From NCBI GenBank assembly GCA_947453695.1, contig CANGHW010000044.1, forward strand, positions 1 through 35,551: DNA of 35,551 bases. Reading direction: 5' to 3'. Position 1 is the stretch's first letter. The number at the start of each line of letters is the position of its first letter. The DNA is from Opitutia bacterium. Lineage in GTDB: Bacteria > Verrucomicrobiota > Verrucomicrobiia > Opitutales > Opitutaceae. The notes below the pieces were generated by a model that worked only from the letters and a program-made list of their open reading frames with translations, was not told the DNA's origin and did no database searches. The translations under genes and the position numbers were made by a program. Shown here piece after piece: positions 22,456 to 30,997 of this stretch.

Positions 22456-23343
22456 TTACGGCACCTGACCCGAGGGCAGGGTGGAGAAAGCGTAGGTGCC
22501 GCTCATGCCGTCGATCGCGGACTGACCGCAGGGGCTGGCCGAGGAGGTGAGTCCGAGCGATTGCACCGCGGCTTCGCTGAAGAGATTCGAGACGCCAAAC
22601 GTCTTCGCGAGTTTTTCGCTGCGGAAGACAAAGTTTACGTCCTGGCCAGTGAGCTCCTCGCCGCGGTCATTATGGGTGAAGAGGACCTTGCCGTGGTGTA
22701 CGACCACGCGAAACACGAGCGGACTGGCCGGGCGCCAGGCCTCGATGGCGCGCAGCGAGTCGAGCAGGGCGGCGGCGGGCGTGGTGTCGGCCAGCCAGTA
22801 GGCGAAGATGGCGTCGCCGAGATAGCCGTTGATGTGCCCCTGATGCCGCTCGATGAGCGGGCGGATGGCGGTGATCCAAGCCTGCATTTGCCGGACGGCG
22901 GCCTCGCTGCCGAGGCGATCGTTGAGCGTGGTGAAGCCCACGACATCGACGAGGAGCAGCCAGCAAAGCCGCTCTCGCACATGGTCGAGGCGCTGAGTCG
23001 CGGCGACGTCGACGGCAGGGGCGACGGGATCGAGCCGACGCGTGCAGCGGTAGCGCACGGCGGCATCGCCGAAGCGCACTTCATCGCCGTCGCGCAGCAG
23101 CACGGGGCGGGTGATCGCGGCGCCGTTGAGAAACGTGCCGTTGCGGCTGTGAAGATCGCTCAACGTGTAGCCCTCGCCCTCGGCGGTGAGGAGGGCGTGA
23201 CGGCGCGACAGGGCGGGGAGATCGAGAAAGAGATCGTTCTCCGGGAGACGGCCGACGGAGCAGGAGGTCTTGAGCCAAAACATGCGGCCATCGGGCAATT
23301 CGAGCCACGAGGCAGGGGCTGGGGTCGGGGTAGGAAGAGTCAT
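22456..23343 (-). CDS. FHA domain-class III nucleotide cyclase fusion
   Basis: The 295-residue protein is cytoplasmic. Residues ~12-100 form an FHA domain, which binds phosphothreonine: SVGRLPENDLFLDLPALSRRH and LSDLHSRNGTFLNG carry the conserved G-R, S-x-x-H and N-G residues. Residues ~127-290 form a class III adenylate/guanylate cyclase domain with metal-binding D133 in LLLVDVVGFTTL and D177 in NGYLGDAIFAYW, and transition-state residues N237 and R241 in GQDVNFVFRSEKLA. It therefore looks catalytically competent; cAMP versus cGMP cannot be told by eye. It lies between the heme chemoreceptor (64-base gap) and the Ser/Thr kinase (69-base gap), so the FHA domain may read the kinase's phosphorylation state (inference). 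The start ATG at 23343 has no obvious Shine-Dalgarno. Confidence 0.9.
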   Translation of the reverse strand: MTLPTPTPAPASWLELPDGRMFWLKTSCSVGRLPENDLFLDLPALSRRHALLTAEGEGYTLSDLHSRNGTFLNGAAITRPVLLRDGDEVRFGDAAVRYRCTRRLDPVAPAVDVAATQRLDHVRERLCWLLLVDVVGFTTLNDRLGSEAAVRQMQAWITAIRPLIERHQGHINGYLGDAIFAYWLADTTPAAALLDSLRAIEAWRPASPLVFRVVVHHGKVLFTHNDRGEELTGQDVNFVFRSEKLAKTFGVSNLFSEAAVQSLGLTSSASPCGQSAIDGMSGTYAFSTLPSGQVP

Positions 23344-23407
23344 GCGGGCCGCCGTTGGGGTGTGTCCGGCGGCGGGGGCGATGCAATCCGCTTTTGTGCG
23401 GGTGCAG

Positions 23408-24952
23408 TTAGTGCGTAGCCGTGGCGAGGGTTTCCGGGAGGGACTTGGGCGCCGGGGCGCCAGCCGAGGGCGAGGCCGGCGACTTGGTCGTGGTTGTGGG
23501 AGTGGTGCCGCCCCGCACGAGGCGGGCGAGCTGCGCCACGGTGTCGCGCAGGGCCGCAGATTGGGTGTTGAGCTGGATGGCGGCCGATGCGCTTTCCTCG
23601 GCGCTCGCGGCGTTGGCTTGGGTCACCTGGTCCATCTCCATCACCGCGGAGTTGATCTGGCCAATGCCCTGTTGCTGCTCGGATGACGCGCGGGCGATCT
23701 CGCTGATGAGTTGATCGAGCTGGCGGACCTGCGTCTGGATTTCCTCGAAGCTCTGGCTGACGCCGACGGTGATCTCGGCGCCGTGTCGGCTCCGGGCAAC
23801 GCTGTCCTCGATCTTGGCGGCGGTCTCGCGGGCAGCGGCGGCACTGCGCTGCGCGAGGCTGCGCACTTCGTCGGCGACGACCGCAAAACCGGCGCCGGCT
23901 TCGCCAGCACGGGCCGCCTCGACGGCGGCGTTAAGCGCGAGGATGTTAGTCTGGAAGGCGATCTCGTCGATGGTGCGGAGGATGTGGGTGATGTCTTCGC
24001 TGGCGGATTTGATGCCCGCCATGGCCTCGCTCAGAGCGTGGACGCGTTGGGCTCCGCTATCGGCGGCGCGGCTGGCGTGGGAAGCCGACTCGCTGACCGT
24101 CTTCGCGAGGTCGGAGTTGCGCTGCGTCATCGAGGACATCTCCTCGAGCGAGGCGCTGGTTTGCTCGAGGGAAGCGGCCTGGCGGCTGGCGCCGTCGGCA
24201 AGGGTCTCGCTGGAAGTGGAGACTTGCCTGGCGGCCAGCTCGAGATCGCTGGCGCCGGCATCGATGGCCGACGTGATGCGATCGAGCGGGCGGGCGACCT
24301 GGGCCCGCACCACCAGCGTGACGACCAGCGCGACGACGCCGAGCAACAGCAGGGAGCTGACGAGGGCTTGCGTGAGCAACGAGCGACCGAGGTCGTCGAC
24401 GAACGAATTCCAGCGTTGGCCGGCTGCGGTGTAGTCGGCAGTGCTGTAGCGGTAGGTGAGCACACCGGAGATCGGGGACTTTTTCAGTTCGGTGTGGCAT
24501 TCCAGGCATGCGACGGTGACGGGGATGGGTCGGTAGATCTCAAACGCCGACGGGGTGAGGCGGGTTTGGGTGGTGGGATCGGTGAGGAGCTTCTCCTGCA
24601 GCTCGGCAGGCAGCATCGCTTTGAGTCGCTGGGGATCGGAGGAAATGGTGACCTTGCCGCGATAGTTGTGCAGCGAGAGCTCAAGCACGCCGGAGATGTT
24701 TTGCTGACTGGTGATGAGCTTCTTCACGCTGTCCATCTCGCCGATGGCCATCTCGCTGAGGATGGCGGACTCGGTGGTTTGGAGGACGCGGGTGGCGAAG
24801 TCCCACTGGAGTTTCTCCTCGTTCCGCAGACTCTGGGCGGCGAGGTCGCGCATGAACGCGCGGCTGCGCACCTGCTGGAACACCTGGGTAACGGCGACGA
24901 TGACGACGATCGTGCCGAGGATGGAGAGGAGGATTTTGGTTTGGAGTCTCAT
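23408..24952 (-). CDS. Chemoreceptor with periplasmic c-type heme motif
   Basis: From the ATG at 24952 the protein has ~514 residues. A membrane segment (about 7-25) leads to a ~170-residue periplasmic sensor containing CLECH (149-153) in [18 protein letters not shown], a c-type heme attachment motif, followed by SGVLTYRYS. This resembles DUF3365/Tll0287-like heme sensor domains. A second membrane segment (about 196-216) precedes the signalling domain with tip [19 protein letters not shown]. No clear HAMP is seen, and the C-terminal tail is Pro/Thr/Ser-rich without a CheR pentapeptide. Likely inputs are redox state, oxygen or NO (inference). An upstream in-frame ATG at 25024 would add 24 residues without signal character, so 24952 is preferred. 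It may head a transcription unit with the cyclase and kinase. Confidence 0.9.
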   Translation of the reverse strand: MRLQTKILLSILGTIVVIVAVTQVFQQVRSRAFMRDLAAQSLRNEEKLQWDFATRVLQTTESAILSEMAIGEMDSVKKLITSQQNISGVLELSLHNYRGKVTISSDPQRLKAMLPAELQEKLLTDPTTQTRLTPSAFEIYRPIPVTVACLECHTELKKSPISGVLTYRYSTADYTAAGQRWNSFVDDLGRSLLTQALVSSLLLLGVVALVVTLVVRAQVARPLDRITSAIDAGASDLELAARQVSTSSETLADGASRQAASLEQTSASLEEMSSMTQRNSDLAKTVSESASHASRAADSGAQRVHALSEAMAGIKSASEDITHILRTIDEIAFQTNILALNAAVEAARAGEAGAGFAVVADEVRSLAQRSAAAARETAAKIEDSVARSRHGAEITVGVSQSFEEIQTQVRQLDQLISEIARASSEQQQGIGQINSAVMEMDQVTQANAASAEESASAAIQLNTQSAALRDTVAQLARLVRGGTTPTTTTKSPASPSAGAPAPKSLPETLATATH

Positions 24953-25073
24953 GCCGCGATGCGGGTGGGCGGAATCGAACGCCGAAGGAGCTTCGGCATC
25001 CGCGCCACGTCTGTATCGGCGCAAAAAGGTCCGGAGTGAGCCATCGAGGCCCGCGAGCGATCCATGGGCGGGG

Positions 25074-25091
25074 TATTCACATTCGTGAATA
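25074..25091. promoter_or_regulatory. Operator-like 18-bp palindrome upstream of the heme chemoreceptor
   Basis: TATTCAC-ATTC-GTGAATA is a perfect 7-bp dyad in otherwise GC-rich sequence. It is centred ~130 bases upstream of the chemoreceptor start and lies in the 279-base gap 24953-25231 that has no gene. The size and AT-rich arms resemble binding sites of dimeric repressors, but no regulator can be named. The rest of the gap shows only a TGGCCGGCCA palindrome (25141-25150). Confidence 0.5.
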
Positions 25092-25231
25092 GGGAAGATG
25101 ACGGGAGCTTACGTGGGGGTGGCGGGCAGGAGAGAAGGGGTGGCCGGCCATGGTGCCGCGTAGGTTAGCGCAGAGGAGCGGGGCGCAGCGCCGAAATTAA
25201 TGCGAAAAAAGGGACCGCGCTTTGGGCTCGT

Positions 25232-26260
25232 TTAGAACTCCGGCCGCTCCAGGAAACGCACCAAGAAGAACGCGATAGCCGGCGCCACGATCAGGCTCGT
25301 GAAGGCGTAGGCGGCAAGGAGTAGCACGGTCTTTCCGGGGCCGGGAAATTGTTTACGAATCGAGAGCCAAAGCCCGTGGATATGATCGGGTAGTGCGCGC
25401 GCGTATTTTTCGGGAGCAACGTTCTTGAATTGTTGCGTGACGAGATCGCGTAGTTGGGCAACGGCGGCGTGGTCCAGCGGGCGCGTCAGCCACGTCGGAT
25501 CGCGCCGGGCGTCGCGCACTAGACGGGACCGGCGGAAGCTAGTGGGCGTCCCGATCACCATCAAAACAACGACAACACTGAGCATCCACATCTCCTCTAT
25601 CCAGGCGAGCGCACCGAGGCCGCAGATGGCGATGAGGCGGAAGGTGAGCTCCAGCGCAGGGTAGCGGGAGAAGAGCGTTTCGTTGGCGACCTGACCGCCA
25701 TCGAGAGGGATGAAGGGGATCAGATTGAACGCGTTGAGGATGACGGATACCCAGGCGAATTTCACGAGCCACGGAGACGAGCCCAGAGCGTAGGCCAGCG
25801 CCGCGGCGGCGCCTGCCGTGAGCAGCCCAAAGAGCGGGCCGGCGAGTGCAACCAGAGCATTTTTGCCGGCGTCGAGTTCGCGGGGTTGTCCGGTGGCGAG
25901 ACCGCCGAAAAACGGGATGAAGAGCATGCGCACGTTTTTGTAGCCGAAGAAACGCATCGCGAGGACGTGGCCGAGCTCGTGGAGCGCGACGGCGATGAGG
26001 GTGAATAGCACGGACTCCCAGCCGCCTTGGAGTCCGCCGGCCGCGATGAAGAGGACGGCGGTGATGAGCAGGACGCCGTGATTTGAGTTTTGAGCCACGC
26101 CTTCACCGCGGGATACGACGGCGGCGAGCAATGCCTCATCAGCGGCAGACGGTGCTGGACCGGAGGACAGAGGTGGCAGCCCGGGTGGAGCGGACGAGAC
26201 CGGAGCGGCCTGGGAGGCGAGGGGAGCCGGCGAGGCCGGTGGCGCATCGTCGGGCGTCAT
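25232..26260 (-). CDS. Site-2-type (M50) intramembrane metalloprotease
   Basis: The 342-residue protein has a ~55-residue Pro/Ala/Ser-rich N-terminal leader, then multiple membrane segments. The zinc site is complete: HELGH (94-98) in LIAVALHELGHVLAMRFFGY and the third ligand D187 in NAFNLIPFIPLDGGQ. A cytoplasmic-looking segment (~235-310; SFRRSRLVRDARRDPTWL to KQFPGPGK) separates the core from a last membrane helix, and the protein ends FLERPEF. M50 proteases cleave membrane-bound substrates such as anti-sigma factors; no such partner is encoded nearby. It follows rapA on the same strand with a 72-base gap, so cotranscription is possible. Active-site completeness makes function likely; the substrate is unknown. 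Confidence 0.9.
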   Translation of the reverse strand: MTPDDAPPASPAPLASQAAPVSSAPPGLPPLSSGPAPSAADEALLAAVVSRGEGVAQNSNHGVLLITAVLFIAAGGLQGGWESVLFTLIAVALHELGHVLAMRFFGYKNVRMLFIPFFGGLATGQPRELDAGKNALVALAGPLFGLLTAGAAAALAYALGSSPWLVKFAWVSVILNAFNLIPFIPLDGGQVANETLFSRYPALELTFRLIAICGLGALAWIEEMWMLSVVVVLMVIGTPTSFRRSRLVRDARRDPTWLTRPLDHAAVAQLRDLVTQQFKNVAPEKYARALPDHIHGLWLSIRKQFPGPGKTVLLLAAYAFTSLIVAPAIAFFLVRFLERPEF

Positions 26261-26332
26261 GGGTGCGTCGATGCTGCGCCGCGCCTGACCGAGGGCAAGG
26301 CGGGAGGGAGAGGGGCGCGGGCGAGTGATGCC

Positions 26333-29194
26333 TTAGTCGTCGCCGCCGGGGCCTTCGACGATGAGGCGGAGGGAGTCGAGGCGGAGGCGGGCGGCGGCGA
26401 TGGCGGTCGTCGTGCGGGTGAGTTGTTCCTCGGCCAGGGCAATCTCCTCGGGACGGATGTGGTCGTTGAGCTTCTGTAGATCGCGGAGGCGCTGGAGGTC
26501 GGCAGTGAGCGCGGCGGTGGCCTTGGCGGTGGCGTCGGCGGTGAGGGTGCGGCTGCGCTCCTCGGCGCCCTTGGTGGCGGTCTCGAGCAGGCGATTCAAG
26601 AGGCGGGCGTTGAAGCTCGGCTGCTCAAGGAAACGCTGGATGGTGCCATCGACGAAATCGTCGGCCAGGCCGGCGGCTTTGTAGTCGTCGGTGCGATCCT
26701 GCCCGCGGACGTCGACCACGACGCGCACCGGCGAGGGCGCGAGAAATTGGTCCACGTGCCAGCGGGAGTCGGCGACGGTCTCGAGGACGAAGACGACTTC
26801 GAGGAGGAGATTGGGTTTGTCGGAGCGGAGGAAACCGAAAGCGGTAGTGCCGGCCTTTGAATCGATGAGAAGATCGATGGCATCCTGCACGAGCGAATGA
26901 TCGGCGGAGAGGAAACGGATGTCCTCGCGGACGATGGCGCGGGCGCGCGTAAACGTGGCGAGCATGCCGTCGGCGGGAATCGACGGGAAACTTTCGATGT
27001 AGGCGTGGCTCGGATCGAGGAAGACATCGCCCTCCTCGTGGTCCTTAATGCGGACGCCGAAGTGATCGAGGAGATCGACGAGGAAATGGCGGAGCGACGG
27101 GTCGGCGTCGGCGGCGCGCACGCGGGCGAGGATGCGCTCGGCGGCGTCGCGGTTAAAGGAGTTGAGCTCGAGCAGGCGGTCGCGGCCTTGCTTCATTTTG
27201 AGCGAGAGCTCGCGGCGGAAGGCGACGGTTTCGTCGATGAAGGCGTCGAGCTGCGGGCGGCCGGCTTTGGCGCCGCCGGCGCCGTAGTCGTGCGCGAGGG
27301 CGAGGAGGCGCGTCTTGAATTTGTCCTGATAGTCGTTGCCGCCGTGGAGGGGCGTCTCGAAGGCATCGAGGCCGCGGTGATACCACTCGACGATGCACTC
27401 CTCGGCGCTGCCGCTCACGTAGGGCACGTGGATGCGGATCGTCTGGGTCTGGCCGATGCGGTCGAGACGGCCGATACGCTGCTCGAGGAGGCCGGGGTTG
27501 AGCGGGAGGTCGAGAAGGACGAGGTGGTGCGCGAACTGGAAGTTGCGACCCTCGCTGCCGATCTCGGAGCAGAGGAGGAGCTGCGCGCCGTCGGCTTCGG
27601 CGAACCAGGCGGCGTTGCGGTCGCGTTGGACGAGCGGGAGGCCCTCGTGGAAGAGCGCGACCTTGGCGCTCATTTTTTCCTGCAGCGCGGATTCGATCGC
27701 GGCGACCTTGCGCTGCGATTTGCAGATGAGGAGGACCTTGGCAGTGCGGTTTTCCTTCAGGAAATTCGCGAGCCACTCGAGGCGGGGGTCTTCGCGGAAG
27801 GAGTAGCGGATGCCGGCGTCTTCGCCGGTTTCCTCGGCGTGGAGCTCGCGCGAGAGCCGGGCGAGGAGGGTGAGGTTGTCGATGGCGGGGAGCGGCGCGG
27901 GGCAGAACTTGCGCTTGGGGAAACCGGTCATCGCGGCGCGGGTATTGCGGAAGACGACGCGGCCGGTGCCGTGCTGATCGAGCAGATTACGGAGGAGGGC
28001 TTCGCGGGCACCGGGCTGGCCGGCGGAGAGAGCGGCGAGGTGGGCGTCGAGGCGCTCGGGGTCGCGCGTGAAGATTTTCTTCAGCGTGGTGCGGTCTTTG
28101 GCGGTCAGCGGTTTGGCGCCGGTGATTTTTTCGGCGACGCTGGCGACCGTGCCGTAGCTCTCGGCTTCTTTGATGAACTGGTCGAGATTGTTGTAGCGCG
28201 CAGGGTCGAGGAGGCGGAGGCGCGCGAAGTGACCGGCGAGACCGAGCTGGGTGGGCGTGGCCGTGAGGAGCAGGAGGCCGGGCGTGCGGCGGGCCAGTTG
28301 CTCGACGAGCGCATAGTCGGGGCTGGCGGCCTCGGGCGACCACGCGAGGTGGTGGGCTTCGTCGACCACGACGATATCCCAGCCGGCGGCGAGGGCCTGC
28401 TCACGGCGCGTTTCGCTGGCGGAGAGAAACGTGACGCTGGCGAGGGCGAGCTGGGAGGCGAGGAACGGGTTGGTGCCGGGATCGCTCTGCTCGACGGCGA
28501 CGCAACGGCTCTCGTCGTAGATGCTGAACCAGAGATTGAAGCGGCGGAGGAGCTCGACGAACCACTGATGCGTGAGCGATTCGGGGATGAGAATGAGGAC
28601 GCGTTTCACCTGCCCGACGGCGAGGAGACGCTGGAGGATGAGGCAGGCCTCGATGGTCTTGCCGAGGCCGACCTCGTCGGCGAGGAGCACGCGCGGGATC
28701 TGACGTGACGCAACTTCCTGCAGAATGTAGAATTGGTGCGGGATGAGATCGATGCGGCCACCGAGAAAGCCGCGGACATCGGAGGAGCGGACGCGGGCGC
28801 GAGTTTGCAGCGCGCGGTAGCGAAGATCGAAGACCTCGCCGGCGTCGACCTGACCGGCGAGGAGACGCTCGGGCGGGAGACTGACGCTCGTGACATCGGA
28901 AATGGCGTCCTCGCGCACGCGTTTACCGGCGCAGACGTAGGTGATGAGACCGGCGGCCTCTTCGACGGCATCGACGCTGAGCGTGGCGCCATCGCGGGTG
29001 GTGAGGGTGTCACCGGCGCGGAATTGGACGCGGTTCAGCACGGCGGTGCCGAGGGCGTAGAGGCGGGTCTCCTTGGTCGCGGGGAAGGAGACCTCGATGC
29101 GTTTCGCGGCGGAATCGACGCGCGCGACGACCCCGAGACCGAGCTCGGGCTCACGTTCACTCATACAGCGCTGACCAAGGACACTAGGCGACAT
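26333..29194 (-). CDS. rapA: RNA polymerase-associated SWI2/SNF2 ATPase RapA
   Basis: The 953-residue protein matches RapA in length and layout. The start at 29194 is favoured because SVLGQRCMSEREPELGLG lines up with the LGQRW-ISD-x-E-x-ELGLG start of E. coli RapA. Tudor-like N-terminal domains (~15-110) are followed by a SNF2 helicase core with ADEVGLGKT (172-180), DEAH (278-281) in VVVDEAHHLAW, the motif LLTATPTQLG, and a C-terminal helicase lobe (LLCSEIGSEGRNFQFAHH, LEQRIGRLDRIGQT). A RapA-type C-terminal region follows, ending in a coiled coil (~880-945). RapA recycles stalled RNA polymerase using ATP. The gene reads away from the cheX-like gene and precedes the M50 protease gene. All helicase motifs are intact. 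Confidence 0.95.
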   Translation of the reverse strand: MSPSVLGQRCMSEREPELGLGVVARVDSAAKRIEVSFPATKETRLYALGTAVLNRVQFRAGDTLTTRDGATLSVDAVEEAAGLITYVCAGKRVREDAISDVTSVSLPPERLLAGQVDAGEVFDLRYRALQTRARVRSSDVRGFLGGRIDLIPHQFYILQEVASRQIPRVLLADEVGLGKTIEACLILQRLLAVGQVKRVLILIPESLTHQWFVELLRRFNLWFSIYDESRCVAVEQSDPGTNPFLASQLALASVTFLSASETRREQALAAGWDIVVVDEAHHLAWSPEAASPDYALVEQLARRTPGLLLLTATPTQLGLAGHFARLRLLDPARYNNLDQFIKEAESYGTVASVAEKITGAKPLTAKDRTTLKKIFTRDPERLDAHLAALSAGQPGAREALLRNLLDQHGTGRVVFRNTRAAMTGFPKRKFCPAPLPAIDNLTLLARLSRELHAEETGEDAGIRYSFREDPRLEWLANFLKENRTAKVLLICKSQRKVAAIESALQEKMSAKVALFHEGLPLVQRDRNAAWFAEADGAQLLLCSEIGSEGRNFQFAHHLVLLDLPLNPGLLEQRIGRLDRIGQTQTIRIHVPYVSGSAEECIVEWYHRGLDAFETPLHGGNDYQDKFKTRLLALAHDYGAGGAKAGRPQLDAFIDETVAFRRELSLKMKQGRDRLLELNSFNRDAAERILARVRAADADPSLRHFLVDLLDHFGVRIKDHEEGDVFLDPSHAYIESFPSIPADGMLATFTRARAIVREDIRFLSADHSLVQDAIDLLIDSKAGTTAFGFLRSDKPNLLLEVVFVLETVADSRWHVDQFLAPSPVRVVVDVRGQDRTDDYKAAGLADDFVDGTIQRFLEQPSFNARLLNRLLETATKGAEERSRTLTADATAKATAALTADLQRLRDLQKLNDHIRPEEIALAEEQLTRTTTAIAAARLRLDSLRLIVEGPGGDD

Positions 29195-29350
29195 GGGGCC
29201 ATGAGGGAGGAGGCGCGGGCGATTTAAAAGGGGAAATCCGGGGGAAGCGGGGCTGAGGGGAGGGGGTAACTACTCAAATTGGGCCGGGGGCCGGGATTTC
29301 GCCTCAAGTGCGGGCCGATCTCGCCGTTGTTAGGATGTTTTCTCCCTATC
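29195..29350. other. Divergent intergenic region between rapA and the cheX-like gene
   Basis: The 156 bases contain G-rich tracts (29235-29270) and a loose inverted pair GAAATCC / GGATTTC about 50 bases apart. Promoters for both directions are expected, but none could be assigned with confidence, and no ribosome binding site precedes the plus-strand ATG at 29351. Confidence 0.4.
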
Positions 29351-29857
29351 ATGGCAGTTGCGCAGCAAATCACCGACACCCTCATCGAAAACGCCATTAG
29401 CAATGCCGTGCTCAATGTTTGTGGCACGCTGCTGCAAAAGCCGGCGAAGCTCGTGGCCAAGGTGCCGGCTGAGTCGATTGATCTCACGGCGCCCGTTTAC
29501 CAGGTGATCGGGAACGTAGGCTTTGTGGGCAAGGCCAACGGCATCGTGTATCTGTGTATGAGCGAGGAGTTCGCGACCTTCGCCGTGGGGGCGATATTGG
29601 GGATGAGCCCAGCGGAAGTGGCCTTCAATGGTCCGGAAGTGCTCAAAGATGCGATCGGCGAAGTCACCAATATGACCGTCGGCGGCTTTAAGAACGCGCT
29701 GTGTGATATCGGGCTGCCGTGCAAATTGACGCTGCCAACGATCGTGCGCGGCGATCCGCTCAAAGTCGCAGCGTTCAAAGGCTGCCAGCGTCATCTATTT
29801 CGGTTCGAGTGCGAAGGGCATGCTCTGATCGCGGATATCCAACTGAAGGCGGAATAG
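29351..29857 (+). CDS. CheX/CheC-family chemotaxis phosphatase-like protein
   Basis: From the ATG at 29351 the protein has 168 residues with the CheX-like fold pattern: an N-terminal helix (ITDTLIENAISNAVLNVCGT), a strand pair (VIGNVGFVGKANGIVYLCM) and the active-site helix VLKDAIGEVTNMTVGG, where E104 and N107 form the E-x-x-N signature of CheC/CheX/FliY phosphatases that dephosphorylate CheY-P. Only one such helix is seen, as in CheX. The frame is open to 29279, but the ATG MAVAQQ is the better start. The nearest receiver gene is at 1282; none is adjacent, so this is a stand-alone gene between rapA and a surface-protein cluster. Proteins of this group are also used for adhesion or biofilm signalling, so the partner is uncertain. 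Confidence 0.85.
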   Translation: MAVAQQITDTLIENAISNAVLNVCGTLLQKPAKLVAKVPAESIDLTAPVYQVIGNVGFVGKANGIVYLCMSEEFATFAVGAILGMSPAEVAFNGPEVLKDAIGEVTNMTVGGFKNALCDIGLPCKLTLPTIVRGDPLKVAAFKGCQRHLFRFECEGHALIADIQLKAE

Positions 29858-29895
29858 CACGCGGCGCCTCTTTCTGAACGTTGCGCTGGCTCGCT

Positions 29896-30972
29896 TCAGC
29901 GCTTGTCGAAGCCGAACTCCAGGCCGACCATTACGATCAGCGGGGCATGTAGATCGAGTCGGGCATAGCGGTTGCCCTGGGTTACGGTGATTCGCGGTCC
30001 CCGCAAGGCATCCGCGCCGATCAAAAGGGCGAGGCGGGGCGTAAACGCCCTCCGCAGCGAAAGACCGGCGAACGCGCCGAAATCGGACCGATTGCGTCCG
30101 CCCGTCGCGGTTAGCACAGACCCGGATGCGACCACTTGGTCGCTCGTGGCGAATGTTACGCGCGAAACAAAGTAGGCGACCCCGCCCCGCACTTGCAGCG
30201 ACCAGTGATCGCTTTCGGGCAGATCGCGCTCGGCGCGGGCGCGGCCAAACTCAAACCATGGTCCCAGATGAAGAATGGTGGTGCGACTGACCAGTTCCTG
30301 GCGGCCGTTCAAGGTCCCACTCGTTGCCGAGAAAGTCCGGTTGGGGGTATCGCCGATTCGTTGATCGCCCGGCAAGGGCGAGAACCGGCCGGAATAGGGG
30401 GCCCGTTGCGGCACCACCCCGCCGAGGAGATAGGTGTCGGTCAGGGTGCGGAGATTGGCCGCAACCGGTCCGGAGGATGTTTGGCGCAACGTGGAGAACT
30501 CCGCGCCGGCGCCGAGTCCCCAATCCCGGTCGGGCCGAGGGGTGCGCTGCAGTGAGACCCAGGCGTTAAGGTGCCATGCTGGCTGCCTTTGCTTGGCATC
30601 CGCAGAAAGATACGGACCGGCGGCCAGTTGCGTGCGATGCAGGGAAAGCGTCCCCGCCTTGAGATCGACCTGGGCATCGCTAGTATAGGCGAAATAACCG
30701 GTGCGGCTGGCGAGCGGCCCGGCCGGCCCGTCGCCGAGATTGCCGGAAGCATCGACGCGATTGAAACCATCATCGTAGAAGCGGTCGGTCTTGGGCGAGA
30801 GGGCGGGATCGGCAGTGGTTGTGGCTCCGTAGGTTACTCGGCTCTTGAGCCAAAGGCTGGGGCCGGCCTCAAGATGCCAGCGGAAAAATGGCGGCTCCGC
30901 CGCCTCGCCGGCGAGGGTGGTGATGGCCAGCACCGCGGCGGTTATACTGAGTTGAGAGAGAGTCGTTTTCAT
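29896..30972 (-). CDS. Outer-membrane beta-barrel-like protein of unknown function
   Basis: The 358-residue product starts with a signal peptide (MKTTLSQLSITAAVLA, cleavage near GEAAE). The rest alternates short amphipathic strands with Gly/Asn/Asp-rich turns (for example WHLEAGPSLWLKSRVTYG, GYFAYTSDAQVDL, AYFVSRVTF, FGAFAGLSLRRAF, APLIVMVGLEFGF) and has no long hydrophobic helix, as in outer-membrane barrels. It ends GFDKR rather than in an aromatic residue, although GLEFGF lies just before. It follows the giant repeat protein gene by 25 bases on the same strand, so the two are probably cotranscribed and may cooperate at the surface. No family is recognised. Confidence 0.75.
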   Translation of the reverse strand: MKTTLSQLSITAAVLAITTLAGEAAEPPFFRWHLEAGPSLWLKSRVTYGATTTADPALSPKTDRFYDDGFNRVDASGNLGDGPAGPLASRTGYFAYTSDAQVDLKAGTLSLHRTQLAAGPYLSADAKQRQPAWHLNAWVSLQRTPRPDRDWGLGAGAEFSTLRQTSSGPVAANLRTLTDTYLLGGVVPQRAPYSGRFSPLPGDQRIGDTPNRTFSATSGTLNGRQELVSRTTILHLGPWFEFGRARAERDLPESDHWSLQVRGGVAYFVSRVTFATSDQVVASGSVLTATGGRNRSDFGAFAGLSLRRAFTPRLALLIGADALRGPRITVTQGNRYARLDLHAPLIVMVGLEFGFDKR

Positions 30973-30997
30973 GGATAGAGGTGGAACCCGCGGCGGG

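Noticed and set aside
23711..25039. 442-codon plus-strand open frame opposite the heme chemoreceptor
   Set aside because: Antisense to the conserved chemoreceptor signalling domain; composition typical of a shadow frame.
26897..28708. 603-codon plus-strand open frame opposite rapA
   Set aside because: Antisense shadow; RapA helicase motifs are intact on the minus strand.
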